DNA of 64,000 bases from Tetranychus cinnabarinus (lineage: Eukaryota > Arthropoda > Arachnida > Trombidiformes > Tetranychidae). The position numbers were made by a program, and so were the translations under genes. The notes under the pieces were generated by a model. That model was not told the DNA's origin. It saw only the letters and a list, made by a program, of their open reading frames with translations, and made no database searches. The DNA is taken from positions 6,882,001 through 6,946,000 of the forward strand of contig WHVY01000005.1 in NCBI GenBank assembly GCA_022266195.1, read 5' to 3'. This document shows, piece by piece, positions 50,801 through 64,000 of this stretch; the stretch's first letter is position 1, and every line of letters starts with the position of its first letter.

Positions 50801-53800
50801 TCAAAGGCCATCTTGAGGTGATTTGTGATACTTTTGTTTTTTTTTATTGTAACCCAAACAATTTTTAGGCTTAAACCTTTTTTTTCCTGTTCATCAAAAC
50901 TGATTGTGACAATCAATTGATTCACCTTTTTCCCCTTGGATTATTGCTGTAAATTGGGATTAAAATTATGGTATTGTATTGAAAATTAAGGAAACAATCG
51001 TCATAATAAAAAAGTGGTTAACGATATTCAAGTGAAACTGGATGCTTGGAAAAAAATGGAGTCAAAATTTGCAGCGCAATTTCACTCAAAGGATGGAACT
51101 AGTTTTTGGGTTTTATTTATGACGATAAGGAGACCCGCTATTATCCGTCATCATCATCATCGTCGTCATCATTATCATCATTAGCTTCCCATCATCAACA
51201 TCATCACTAACAAAACAACAACAATAACATGAGAAATGAAAGTTGAAAAAGAAGTCAAAGAAGAAGAACAACAAAAACAATAATAAATGATGGTGATTAT
51301 TAAACTTGATTTAAGAGATTAACTTGACCTTTTCTGAAGGTTAATCATAATCAATTGACCTACAGGCTCTCTCCTTAATCAGCTACTTTCACTTATCAAC
51401 TTTCACCATTTTACATTCAATTCACTTTTCTTTTGTTTCTTTTTAATTTGTTTCTTGTTTACCAATTTATTTGTTTCTTTCTCCTCATGTTTTCCTCTTC
51501 TTTTATCATTGATTTCAACGCTGCAATCAACTCAACATTTTAACTTTTCACCTTCAACATACACCAAACCCAGTGCTGCGATATTAAATATGAGAGATTA
51601 ATTGTTGATGTTGATGGATGGGACAATTTGTACAGCAAGATGTAAAATTCTGGACACTTTTAAAAGGTTGGACAAGGTTGCTTTTCATGAATCGAGATAA
51701 TTTCAAGGATTGTGCTTTAATTTCAACTAGAAATGATATCTACAGTTGAAATCTACTGTTGATAATCATCATTCAATCTTCGATTGTTAACAATTTAATC
51801 TTTCTGATAGGATGCCAAATGCAATTGATACATCATCATAATTTGAACTATCATTAAGAGAATCGGTTGTTCATCGTTGGTTTGCACATAAAAACATGAT
51901 CAATTCAAATTGCGGAAGAAATGCTTTCTAAATTAATCAACCATATACAAAAAGCATGATAGTTATTATGCAAAGTTAACTTAATAATAGCATACAATTA
52001 AGCTAACAGTAAAATTGTATCTTTACATTCAAATGTCCCTTTGAAGTTGCTCATCAACAGAGTTAAATTAGCAGATTTAATAGATAATTTAACAATGATT
52101 CGCTTGTTACAATTGTATACTTGAAATTGATGGGGAAATGTGATTTGAATTAGCAGTTAATCATTAATCTGTGTACAACTTAAGGAAAAGTGGAAAATAA
52201 TTTAAAAGTGGAATATTTGATTCACCTTTTTTCAGCAACCAAATGAAATTTCTTTGGGTTTACAAATAACTAGGAAAATCCCCGCAAAATTCAAGTCGAC
52301 AATATGATTTATTGAAAATTTTTGAGGGTCAAAAGACGTAATGAGATTGATGAAATTGAATTATGAATTGGTTAATATTTAATCAAAATCCGTTCAACAG
52401 TTGACATCTCATTGATGCAAGGAAACCAATTGATTAAAAAACTGTTATATTCAATAAATGTCATTGCAACCATCATTGACTAGTTGACTGGTCAATACTG
52501 GCAACATGACAAACTACTTTAAGCCATAAAATTAAATTGCGATTTAATCAAACAAACAACTTTCCATCAATTTGGCCTTGTGAGTGAATTACCCAAAAAA
52601 TGTAAAGACGTCTTCAACCTGGAACCCAAAATATTTGTCCTTAGGCCTTGACAGGGGAAACATGAGATTTACATTGCAGTTTGACCGTTAAATAGTCATG
52701 GGGAAATGTTGAAAAATGAGACAATTTAACAGGTTCCAGAATTAGATGAAATTGAAAATGATGGAAATATCCTCATCCTCTTGTTTACCAATAATGTTCA
52801 AATAGACTTTTCCATCCCAATATGAATGGCTGAAAGAAGAAAAAATAAGAGATTCATGTTAATAATGAGAATGTTGATGATGATAATGTTACAAGTCACC
52901 TTGAATCAGGTGATTATCATGCTTTGGAAACTTTTCCTTCTTTTTTGTTGTTCTCTTTTCTCATCTCCATTGCAACTCTCCTCCCCAGAATCATCCTTTT
53001 CATCCTCACGCCCCACTCACCCGATCAACCCATCGAACCACAATTAACCAGTTAAGCTGGAAAAATAACCAGTCTTTCTTTTCTGTCTTTTTCTCTTTCT
53101 TCTTTTTACCAGGATAATTTCTTTGGTCCTCTTTGAACTTTCTTTGCTCTTTAAATGCAAATCAATTAGATTCAAGTTGCCAGTTGATTTCATTTTTTTC
53201 ATCCAAAATTAACCCAAACTGCTTCATTTTTGATAATTGTATGTTGCCATTGCCGGTGAGCGATTCTGTTCATTTTTTATTCGATTTTTCAACTGCAATT
53301 GTCTCCATCATCGTAATTATCACCATCATCATTTTGGTCATCTCCATTTTTGACTTTTCAAATGACTTTAACAATCCAAGCTTAAACTTCTCTGAGTATC
53401 CGACATTCAGTGAGTGCTTCGTCCTTGTCGAATAAACTTTAATGGCCTTTTAGTTCGAGAGTTTTCCTTGGAGTATTCAGATTGAGATATCATTCATTTT
53501 ACATATGCCAATTGAACATTGATTTGCATTGACTTGCATGCATTGACAGCGTTTGATGCTCAAACGAATGTAACTGTATTCCTTTATAAAGATTACCTAA
53601 GAAGAGTAGAAAGAAAATGATAGCCAAGAGACATAGATTAAGTTAATCATTAATGCTAATACTTGATGAGAAATGGTAAGCACTTGAAAAACCGATAGAT
53701 TTAATGTAATTAAAGGGATTAACTGATTAACTAGAACAAAAAAGCATGCTTCTGAGAGGCCAAAGAGAGTGAATATATCACTTATACTAACAGGGTTAGC

Positions 53801-56800
53801 AGGTATCAACAAGTCTTTTACATTGCCTAAATGATAAAAAACTTTTCCTGCAAAAATTGAGGGAAAACTATACAAATTCAAAATGATTAATCGAGATAAA
53901 AAACACCATCGGCTCATTTTACTTGATTTCAGCTCCTTTCAAACTAACATGAACAAATTTCATTCATCTGAATCTGAGACCAAACTATCGATAATTATTT
54001 TGTCATTACATAATTGATTAAGCAATGCTATACTTTATCAAATATTATCCAACATTGAGTGTTTTTTTTCAACCACGTTGTGTAAATACATGTTCACATG
54101 GATTTTCAGTGTCAACATGGTGAACGTCATCAGAAGGGTTGAGAGTCTCTTCCACAGGGATTAAAAAGTGAAGATGATGGTGAAAAATGATTGGAACGAA
54201 GACGATGAGGAGAAGGCAAATTGATAGGAAACGAATAGAAACAATCTCAATGTGCAGCAATATGAAAACAAGATGCACATATCAGACACAACATAACCAC
54301 ATTGTTTCCCCAATAAAGATAATGAATATCAAGTTGATTAACATGATGGAAATGATGTTGTTTCTTGTTATTAGAGTTGACGATGAAGATAATGATGACG
54401 ATGGTGCAAAGGGGTGCAGAAGAGAGACACATACATTCACAAAAAAAGGAACAAAATGTATTAAGAAAAAAGGAAAGACAGTTAATGTAGACAGCGAAAA
54501 AGAAAGAGTCCAAGGAGGTTCTCAGTTACTTGATTTCCCCTGGTTCAAAGTGAGGGGAAGATAATATTTGATTGGCTGTTGAGTTGAGATCACCTGAGCC
54601 GTCATCTTTTGTTGATTCACGCTACTTTCAACGTATGTTTTTAATGGTGTTAAAACCTCTCCTTTTTCCTCTTCTTCTTTAAGTCAGTCAAGATCATTCC
54701 AACGTTTCAGTCCAATCGATGTAGATGAAACTCTGATTAATCTGTTTTTTTCACTTTATAAAATTGATCACAATTAACTTGCAACCACCAATATCTATTG
54801 ACAATCACCAACAACGATAACCACCATAACCACCAGTTACTCATCACCCTGTGACATATTCTTGAGTCTAATTTTTTTCTTTCTCTATTTCTTAATTTTC
54901 TCAACACTTTTTTGCCCTTCATTAACCATTGTCAATAGTGTTACTCTTTGATTGTGGTTGTTAATTAATTCATAGCAACTGTGCAATTTATCGTATTCTT
55001 GGTCAAACCAAAGTCCCACTTTACACTTTGTGATCTATTTTTGTTAAAATTTTAACATATCTATTTTGTTTGCGCTCTAATCATCAAATCTATTTTTTTT
55101 CTTGTTGCTGTTGAGTTCAACTTTTAAAACGTTATACAATTTGCCCGTTTTTGTTGACCATTAACTCACTAGGCAGATAATCAGAGGATTCAAAAATAAT
55201 CAAGGGTAAGTTCAACTTATGACTCGTCTTTGACTCAATTGTTATCAGATTACAACTTGTATTTTGTTGCAACATGAAGCTAGTTTCCCGGTGAAAGTTA
55301 TTTTTGCAAAAAAAATAACTTTCAACTTAATGTGTTAGCTTGTATACTTTGACAGTTAATTAGTTGCCTTGCTAATCAATGAGGGAAAGATAAAGATAGA
55401 CAGATGAAAAAAAGAGAAAGGGAAAGTAAAAAAAGCGCGCAACTAACTGTTGAATGCTTCAAGCTAATCCATTCCAACTTTTTCACATTTTTTCACTTGA
55501 TCTGTTAGTTTGTGTCATGTTTTGTTAACATGAGAAATGGAAGCAGGAAAAAGAATGGTAAAAATGTCTATTAATTAAACAGCCGAGTAAAATAATAATG
55601 AATAATCATGTTTATGATAGCCATAATGATGATTGTAGTAGCACTGATGAAGGTAACAAAAGGTAGATGCAATTATTTCTCATTCTCTTCGAATCTTTTC
55701 AACTTTTCCAAATTCTGTTGCATTTCCTTCTGACCACGAACTTTAGGTTGACCTGAAAGGTATATGCTAATGAATGGATAGAAAGTTAGTCAACTCTCTT
55801 TCACCTCTCATTCATCTTCTCATTTCTTCTTTTTATTTCTTCTTTTCTTCCTTCCATCTACTCTTCGTTGACCTGTTCCTTTAAACACACTACCAACTAC
55901 GAAGGTCGGTTTTTACGGATTAACATCCCTTTAAAGCTTATATAATAATTTGGTATATTAAATGTTCATCACTTTTTCTCTTCCTCTCTCAAATCTGTTC
56001 ATAACTTGATAATTACTTTTTGCATGATTGTTACCCATATCTTCACCTCCAATTGCTAACCTACCTTTAACTTCTTTAGCTTCACCAGTTTCTCCTTATT
56101 TATTGCTTAAACTTAACCTAAAGCGTAAAATGAAGTTGAATTAAGCATTTAAAAACTTTCCTTCATCATCAACATCATCATCATCATCAACATTTCCAAA
56201 ACATTCTCAACTTGTTTACTACCGCTTCATCGTTTCACCCGATTGACTGTAAAAATATACCTTTAAAAAAGGTAACTCTTTACCCCCTTCTTCGTGTGTC
56301 AAGCATGTTTTTCATCATTGAACCGAGTCAACTCAACGAATGATCCATATCGCGATCAACTTAGACCTAATTTTGTCACCTTTTGATGTTTCTCATTTTT
56401 TCTAAAGACAAAAAACTCCGTAAAAAGTCATTTCTCTCGTCTTCTGCACGTTATTTGAAGCCAAAATAGTTGCTAAACAATGAAATGCTAAGGAATAAAA
56501 AATGGTTAAATTGAAACAAAAGATATTTTGAAATGAATGGTGAAGAGATGAAACTTTCGCCTTTCATTGGTTCAATCTTACAAGTCAACGACTTTAATTT
56601 CCGATAAACTTTTCTCCTTGAAACTATCAATTAATGCTTGAAGCATTGAAACAGAAAGTTGACTGAAAATGACCTCAAGGTAGAGTATACATGTATTTAC
56701 ATAACTTTATACTTTAACCGGTCATTTTAGCAACAAATTGATCATCTAATGTTATGATTCCAATAATTTTGCTGTTGATAACCATTTTCAGATTGTCAAT

Positions 56801-59800
56801 CAATTGATTTTTATTTTGTTACATTGAATTACATTCAATCAATAGTTCAAGATTGACACTTGATTCTCAACAATTTCAGATAAACTTTATCACAGGAAAA
56901 TATAACAATGTTTAATTGTCACAATTTAAGGAAATTAAGTTTGAAATTTGTCACTTTTCTCGCCATTTCCTAATCATTGATTCAATTATTGCTACTAACT
57001 GTTCATTTAAAGTGTAAATCAAGATTTGCAGCAATTAATTTACAGTCAATAACAATGAAAGAATTAATGGATCAATAATCCAATTCCAATTGTTCTAATT
57101 TTTTCCCTCTTTTTTATTGGATTTAATTGAGAAAAAGGTTGAATAGGAAATGAAACAATTAACCAATTAACCTGCAAGGGTTTGAAAACAAAATCATCAT
57201 TAAGATCTTTATTGTGATTAATAATAATAGCAATAAAAGTTGATCACCAATAATAACCTCATTTTTCAACCAGAATCTGAATCAATCTCAATCTAAACTG
57301 ATTATCGTTTAAACAATTTCATAGCAATTTAAAAGTCTAGAGTAAATTGTTACCTTGTAAATTGTAATCTCAACTGTTGATTAAGATTGCCTTGGAAAGT
57401 GAAGAATTAGTTTCCTTCAAAGAAAAAGCTATTAACATAGATTATCAGATTTGATTTGACAATTTACTTACAATTAACTGAAAACAACCACAAAATGAGT
57501 TTGTCTTTCATCTTGATCTGGATGAGCTTGGTTAGTCTGACGACAAATTTTAATCTAATCTTAAAATTCAACCATTTTTTTCAGGTTAATTTAATTTCAC
57601 CTTTCTCATGGTATTAATCAGTAAATTAGGTAAATGATAACAATTTTGACGCTATTGAGAGGAAAAACAGTCTTCCAATTGACTATCAACAGGTTTACTT
57701 CATGCTAATTTTAGCTTATTAACAATTATTGTTACGTCTTTCCTTGTAATTTAATATTGGAAATGCTCATCAACTTAATTATCAAGTAAATTGTTGCGTT
57801 CCCCTGACCATGAAAATGCAAAGACACCAGATGAATGTAAATACTTTACACAATACAATTGAAATTTTATCCCAACTTTTCCCGGACAACTAGTTATTTC
57901 AGTGGGTTGATCGTGATGATCGTCACAATCAGCGTCACTATCGTCCGATATAACGGCAATGTAAATGTTAAAAAATATGGTTAATGTTAAATGGTTTGTG
58001 AGAAGCTTTTTTTTAACCCAACAATTTAAAATGACCAAATTGATTGATCTTTTTCTTGTTGAAAATTTATCCAAATCAACACCGAGTCTCTGTTAAATTA
58101 TGATAATTAACCTTGATAAGTGAAACGAATCAATATACAGTATTGTCAATTGAAATGAATTAGAGTGACGTTTTAATTGGCAGTAAATAAAATTAATCAT
58201 TGTTACGTTTTTGAACCTCACCAAACTTTCCTTGTATTGAATCTCAATGAACAATGTCCGATGTTGGTGTTGCTAAATGATGCCAACTGATTGTTAACAA
58301 TTTAACCAACTATTACAGTTTACACTTTACTCTCAATTTAAATTGTAAGAACAATTTAATCTTCTTCTCTTCCATTATTCCAGTTCAAATGTTTCAAACA
58401 TGTTTGAAGGCAATAATTTCAATGCACAAAAGGATAAGTTAAGCTTGCTTACTAACCTTGAATTATCAGAATGATTCTGATGATTCTGATAGTTAATCAA
58501 AAGTTTCACAATAAATTGAAGTTTAACAAAGATGAGAGGGAAAGAAATGATTTTTGAAATTAAATAGTTTTAATAATAACTTTATACTTGATACTCTATT
58601 TAATCATATAAATGATGATCAGTTCACATTGAATCCACGTGAATTTGTTATGTTCAGGTAATTCTGGTTGTTGATCCATCAAAGCCTTAACACGGCCTTC
58701 TAGCTTATCGTTGTTTCAATTACTTTAGTTTTCAGTTGAGTTTCCATGTTGCCCTTCTCACCAATCAATTCAAGGTTTTGTTTAAGATTTGCTGTGAAAA
58801 TCTTTCAGTGGCACTCGACATTACCATCAAATTAGATGCACAACGTAAACCAATTTAATAACCGTTGTCAACTAGTATTGAACTGTTGTTTAACCCTCTC
58901 TCCCATCAGGAATCATCAGCCTGAGTCCGAAACAGTCTACTGATGAAAGTTTAACGGACTGTTTGATAAAACATTTTCACCTTTTTTTTCCCTTCTTTTT
59001 GACAAAACTTCATTTTGTGTGTGTGTCTTTTCAACTGATCAACTCTTATACTGGGCATAGTAGCGTGGATAATATAATGTACATTAAGACAAACGTTTTG
59101 ATCTATTGAGTAAACTGAGTAAAAGATGAGAATAGGTTGACACACGTTTTGTCATCTTGGGGATTGACAATCAATAGTTGCTTTACTTGTTTTAATACAA
59201 TCGCTGGTTGATTTAATTCGCCTTCGTGTTTATCATTTTTAAAGAAATGCGCTTTTCAAAGATGATACCTGAAGGAAAGACAATTGAGAATGATTACGGT
59301 GATGATGATTGAGAAAAAAATATCTATCAGTTATAGATGGATGAGTTGAATAGCTGGAAAATCATATTTATATTTGAAACTTGATTCATATTGCATCTTC
59401 ATTTAGTGTATATAAGAAGATGCATAATTTGCTATTTTTATCCTTTCAAATGTTGCTCAGTTTCATTTGTTTCGCCGTTTAATTTTATTGGCTCTTGTCT
59501 AACCGTTACTTTTACATGAAACTGTCAATTATCGGTGTAATTTTTCATTATCTATGAGGAAACTATTTTTCATTTCGAGTCACAGTTAACTGAACAAGGT
59601 AAAAATTGAATTAAATTCAACTTTTCGTTGAGCAAAGGCGGAAAAATTAAGCTTGTTCAATGTTTTTGATTTAGTGTTGGTTAGTCAGTCTATTGATAAG
59701 CTACACATCAAAATGAATGTCTATCTTCAATTCAAAATGAATACAATTTTTTGATTCTTGTGTCAATAACTTGAATTTTTTACCTTTTGTGCGTTTACCT

Positions 59801-60250
59801 TTCACCCTTTCATTGTGATCACTTAAAAATTATAACTCTTGGTAATGTGAAATGTTTAAAAACATTGTCTAAAAAGTAGAGACAAAGAAAAGATCTAATC
59901 TAACATCTAACATAATCTAAACTGATAGAGACATCATGTTCGTTTTTTTCTTCAAGTAATGCTTATAAATAAGATTGTCGATTCTTTGTTTCCACCTTTT
60001 TTTTACAAATTAAACCAAACCCCTTCCAGGTTGATATAAAAGTGTAATTTTTTTCCTTCCTGCATCAATCGATAGCCAATAGCTTTTCATTTCCTTTCAT
60101 CTTTTTTCATCATTTCATCATCTTACTTGGTTATCCTTTTATGGTTACGACAAACTCAATGGATATTTCCATCTCTTCTTTCATAATCCTTTTTCCAAGT
60201 CTCTTCTTGCTTGTTGCCAAGCAGGTTTAATTTTTTAATCAACTAAACTA
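47900..60250. other. Long region without convincing genes, upstream of fatty acid synthase
   Basis: About 12 kb of AT-rich sequence with many short microsatellite-like runs of CAT/ATG triplets (51150-51190, 56165-56190) and pyrimidine-rich stretches. Frames at 48371-48565, 50323-50556, 52826-53047, 53133-53435, 54187-54564 and 57775-58074 show low-complexity or biased composition and no family features. The region may hold regulatory DNA and non-coding 5' exons of the fatty acid synthase gene. Confidence 0.6.
59409..59600 (+). promoter_or_regulatory. Candidate promoter and non-coding first exon for the fatty acid synthase gene
   Basis: TATATAAG at 59409-59416 is followed by an unbroken stretch up to a possible donor AACAAG/GTAAAA at about 59600. 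The first coding exon at 60287 is preceded by an acceptor (CATTACAG at 60272-60279) only 8 bp before the ATG, so a 5' non-coding exon must lie upstream. Another donor candidate is at 55204. Both are guesses. Confidence 0.25.
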
Positions 60251-60286
60251 ATTATCTTCTCTTTTTTCACCATTACAGACTGAAAA

Positions 60287-63200
60287 ATGCCTTCTGTTGA
60301 AGAAACGAAAGCACCCGAATGGGAAATGACTGAAGATATCGTTATTAGTGGTATTTCAGGTCGTTTCGCTGAATCGGATAACATCGACGAGCTTGCCAAA
60401 AATCTGTTTGACAATGTTGACATGATAACAGAAGATGATCGACGATGGCCTTTAGGTATGTAACTTAATGTCTCAAAATAGATGGTTAAAGATTGCAATT
60501 TATCCAACTTTTAACCTGTTTTTTTTCTCTATTTTTAGGTTTATATGGATTACCAACTCGAAGTGGTAAAATAAAGGATCTTTCCAAATTTGATGCTCAA
60601 TTTTTTGGTGTCCATGGTAAACAGGCCAACCTTATGGACCCTCAAGCTCGAATGTTGCTTGAGTTAACTTACGAGGCTCTTTGTGATGCTGGTGTTAATC
60701 CACATTCCCTTCGAGGTACTCGAACTGGTGTCTATGTTGGAGCTTCTGTCTCTGAAGTTGAAGAAGGTTTAGCTCAGGATGTCTCCAAGGTATCTGGTTA
60801 CGCATTAACAGGTTGTTCTCGATCTATGTTTGCCAATCGTATCTCGTACACATTCGACTTCCAAGGACCTTCATATGCCATAGATACAGCTTGTTCATCT
60901 TCCTTCTTGGCTTTCCAACAAGCTTTGTTAGGTTTACGATCAGGTCAATGTGATCAAGCAATAGTCGGCGGTGTCTCAATCTGCCTTCGACCTGTAACAG
61001 CTCTTCAATTTCACAAATTGAACATGCTTTCCAATGAAGGTAAATGTAAACATATGGATGCATCAGCCGATGGTTATGTACGATCAGAGGCTTGCTCTGT
61101 TGTCTTCCTTCAACGTAAATCTGCTGCAAAGCGTATTTATGCCACCGTTATTCATTCCAAGACCAACACTGATGGGTACAAAAAAGAGGGTATTACTCAT
61201 CCCTCTCGTGATGCTCAACGAGATTTGATGAAAGAGGTTCTTGAAGAATCAGGAATCAGCCCAACAGACGTTAACTTTGTTGAAGCTCACGGAACTGGAA
61301 CCAAACTTGGTGATCCAATCGAAATTGATGCCATTGCAGAAGTTTATTGTCAAGGACGAACAGAACCACTTCTTATCGGTGGTGTCAAGTCAAACTTGGG
61401 TCACACTGAACCAGCATCTGGTCTTTGCTCACTAGCTAAAGTGTTGATTGCTTTTGAAAACAAAAACATTCCCGCAAATCTTCACTTTAATACTCCCAAT
61501 CCTGACATTAAGCCCCTTGTAAGAGGTCAAATCAAACCAATAGTTGAAAACACTCCTTATAATGGTGGAATTGCTGCTATCAATTCATTCGGATTTGGTG
61601 GTGTCAATGTCCATGCTTTGATTAAATCAAATGACAAAGAACTCACTGATGACTCATTTGAAATTTTCGGATCTATTCCCAGAGTAGTAACCATGTGTGG
61701 ACGAACAGAAGAAGGTGTTAACTCATTCTTTGACTTTATTGAGAAAAATCCAACCCGAGTAACCAAAGAATTCTTAGCTTTGGTTTCTGAAGTTTCCAAA
61801 GTTCCTGCAACAACTGGTATGAAACATCGAGGTTTCATGTTAATGAAAAAAGATAACCAAGAACCTTATCAACGAGAAATCGTTCGTGTTCCTGAAGCTG
61901 GACCAATTTGGTTCGTCTTCTCTGGTATGGGATCTCAATGGCCTGCTATGGCTAAAGCTATGATGCCAATTGAAATCTTCGCAAATGCAATTCACGAATG
62001 TGCGGAAATTGTCAAACCATTCGGTGTTGATCTTCTTCATTTACTCTTGGAAGATGATGAGAAAGCTTTAGACAACATTATTGCTCCCTTCGTTTCCATT
62101 GCTGCCGTTCAAATTGGTTTGGTTGATGTTATGAGAGCAATTGGAATTGAACCTGATGGTATCGTTGGTCACTCTGTCGGTGAATTGGGTTGTGCTTATG
62201 CTGATGGATGTTTTGATAGACGACAAATGATGCTTTCAGCCTATTGGAGAGGTAAATGTGTTGACAATTATGCCCACCACGAAAAGGGTTTAATGGCTGC
62301 TGTTGGTCTCGGATGGGAAGAATGTGCAAAACGTTGTCCACCAGAAGTTGTTTGTGCCTGTCACAATTCAGAGGATTCAACCACCATCTCTGGTCCTTAC
62401 AGCGTTGTCAAGAAGTTTGTTGGTGAACTTAAGGCTGAAAACATTTTCGCTCGTGAAGTTAAATCTTGTGACATCGCTTTCCACTCTCCATACATTGGCC
62501 CAATCGGTCCCGATCTTAGTGAAAAACTTAAGGATGTCTTGAAACCTAAACCCCGATCACCCAAATGGGTTTCATCATCAGTTCCAGAAGAGCGATGGAA
62601 TGAAGACAGTGCAAAATATTCTGCTCCAGCTTATTATGTAAACAATCTTGTTTCCCCTGTACTGTTCCAAGAAGCTCTTAAGTTTGTACCCAAAAATGGT
62701 GTTTTCATTGAATTCGCTCCACACACTCTTTTACAAGCCATCTTAAAGAGAAGTTTAGGCCCAGAAATGGTTTACGTTGGTTTAATGAAACGTAACGGAA
62801 ATGCTGAAAATCTCGACTTCTTCTTATCCAGCCTTGCTAAACTTTATACTCTTGGATTCAACCCTAAACTCGAGAATCTTTACCCTAAAGTTAGCTTCCC
62901 AGTTCCTCGAGGTACTCAATCTCTTGGTCCACTCATCAAATGGGATCACACTCAATCTTGGTTGGTTACTCAATACCCTGAATATTTCAATCCTTCATCA
63001 TCATCAGATTATGTTGTCAAGGTTGATCTCAATGAAATTGACGATCAATACTTATCCGGTCATTGTATCGATGGTCGTATTCTCTTCCCAGCAACTGGTT
63101 ACCTCATGTTGGCATGGAAAATGTTAGCCAAAATTAAGGGTCGCTTCCACGATAAGATTCCCGTTGAATTTGAAAATGTTGTTTTACAACGAGCAACAAT

Positions 63201-64000
63201 TTTACCCAAAAATGGACAAGTTAAATTTGTCATTCGTATGATGGAAACTTCTGGTGAATTTTCAATCTCTGAAGGAGGCGCTATTGTTGCTACTGGTAAA
63301 GCTTCTGTACCTGAAGAGCCAGTTCTTAAAATGTCACACATTTTAGACGAAACTTTAGCTGAACCAAACAAACCTGAAGTAATCACTCTTTCTGGCAAAG
63401 ACATTTACAAAGAATTCAGAGTTCGTGGTTATGATTATGGAACAACCTTCCAAGGTTTGAAAGAAGCAACCGATGACGGTCGAAAGGGTACCGTTTCTTG
63501 GACTGGTAATTGGATATCTTTTGCCGATAACCTTCTTCAACTCGGTATCATTGGACGATCAACTAGAGCTCTTTTCCTTCCTGTTAGATTCCAATCAGTT
63601 CGATGTGACCCAATGCTTCTTATGTCTAAGGTCGCTGAAAACGCTGAATTCCCAGTTGCCCATGATCCTCGAATCAATGTTATTGTTACTCACGGGTTGG
63701 AATTCCGAGGTCTTAAAACCAACATTGCTCCTCGACGACAAGCTGTTCAAAGTCCAATCATTGAACGATATGCTTTCATTCCTAATGACGAGTCTTCTGT
63801 TCTATCTAAATCTGATAAATCGGAAATTGACGAATATCTTCAAGTTTGCTCAACTCTTGCATCTAAAGTTCTTGCATCTGTTGGTAAAAATAACCGTGAA
63901 ATAATGAACGGTTTCAAGGATGCTTCAAATGATTTAATTGAACATTATTTGAATGGTCCTCCTACTGACTTTGCTTTATTGCATGCTCTCAATGGAGCTG
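60287..64000 (+). CDS. FASN: Type I fatty acid synthase, N-terminal half (continues past the right edge)
   Basis: Exon 60287-60455 and exon 60539 onward join in frame; about 1210 residues are visible of a normal 2200-2500, with no stop. The multifunctional cytosolic enzyme makes long-chain fatty acids from acetyl- and malonyl-CoA with NADPH. Ketosynthase, about 15-420: active-site Cys in DTACSSS (residue 175), His in EAHGTGT (307) and NLGHTEPASG (345). Malonyl/acetyl transferase, about 500-810: GHSVGELG with nucleophile Ser 602. Dehydratase, from about 870: HCIDGRILFP with catalytic His 898 in the HxxxGxxxxP motif. The visible end lies in the second half of the dehydratase and the following structural region. 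All key residues seen are intact. The start ATG stands 8 bp after a splice acceptor (TTACAG), so the leader is spliced. Frames on the other strand here are shadows. Confidence 0.97.

Noticed and set aside
51150..51190. CAT/CGT triplet run considered as a CRISPR-like or tandem array
   Set aside because: It is a simple microsatellite without spacer structure, and CRISPR arrays are not expected in this eukaryotic sequence.
53133..53435. 100-codon frame with a hydrophobic segment
   Set aside because: Composition follows the pyrimidine-rich DNA, and there is no homology, splice context or conserved copy.
54187..54564. 125-codon frame, basic and Met-rich
   Set aside because: It is low complexity and overlaps an equally open frame on the other strand.

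Overview
The window reads as nuclear DNA of a compact, AT-rich arthropod genome, most likely a plant-feeding spider mite (Tetranychus-like). The evidence is short GT-AG introns of about 60-100 bp, TATA boxes close to start codons, arthropod-type gene families, a bacterial-type UDP-glycosyltransferase fragment (a family spider mites are known to carry), and many small DNA transposons. The species is an inference.

Left part (1-13 kb): the start codon end of a Tc1-like transposase, with an IR/DR-like repeat pair and a small palindrome; a tail-to-tail pair of genes for a protein made only of two C1 zinc domains, the right copy decaying and carrying a TIR element in an intron; a UGT fragment; an intact single-exon two-TM protein gene (9039-9950); and a five-exon single-RRM protein gene related to Lark/RBM4 (10686-13000).

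Middle part (13-48 kb): a zone of repeated segmental duplication. The recurring contents are a type-2 cystatin, pieces of a type-II (otoferlin-like) ferlin on the minus strand, an unfamiliar three-exon zinc-module gene, a secreted glycoprotein, and a COR-plus-TIR gene. One block spans about 18.0-26.3 kb and its direct copy about 39.9-47.8 kb; the ferlin/zinc-module unit occurs at 14.7-17.9 kb and 28.3-32.0 kb, and ferlin alone at 38.8-39.8 kb. Copies are damaged in different ways. The intact members are the zinc-module gene at 30290-31951 (505 aa), the secreted glycoprotein at 18488-19417 and two cystatins. Between the blocks lie two small secreted-protein genes (lipocalin-like; PLAT-like). 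Five DNA transposons or foldback elements can be delimited, two of them by comparison with an empty site in the sister copy.

Right part (48-64 kb): about 12 kb with no convincing coding sequence, then the 5' half of a type I fatty acid synthase gene running off the right edge, with intact ketosynthase, acyltransferase and dehydratase motifs.

The most unusual items are the unnamed zinc-module gene, the COR-TIR gene whose two copies have complementary damage, a 2 x 560 bp inverted repeat inside one of them, and the insertion of a TTAA-type element in a signal-peptide codon region of the second secreted-protein copy.
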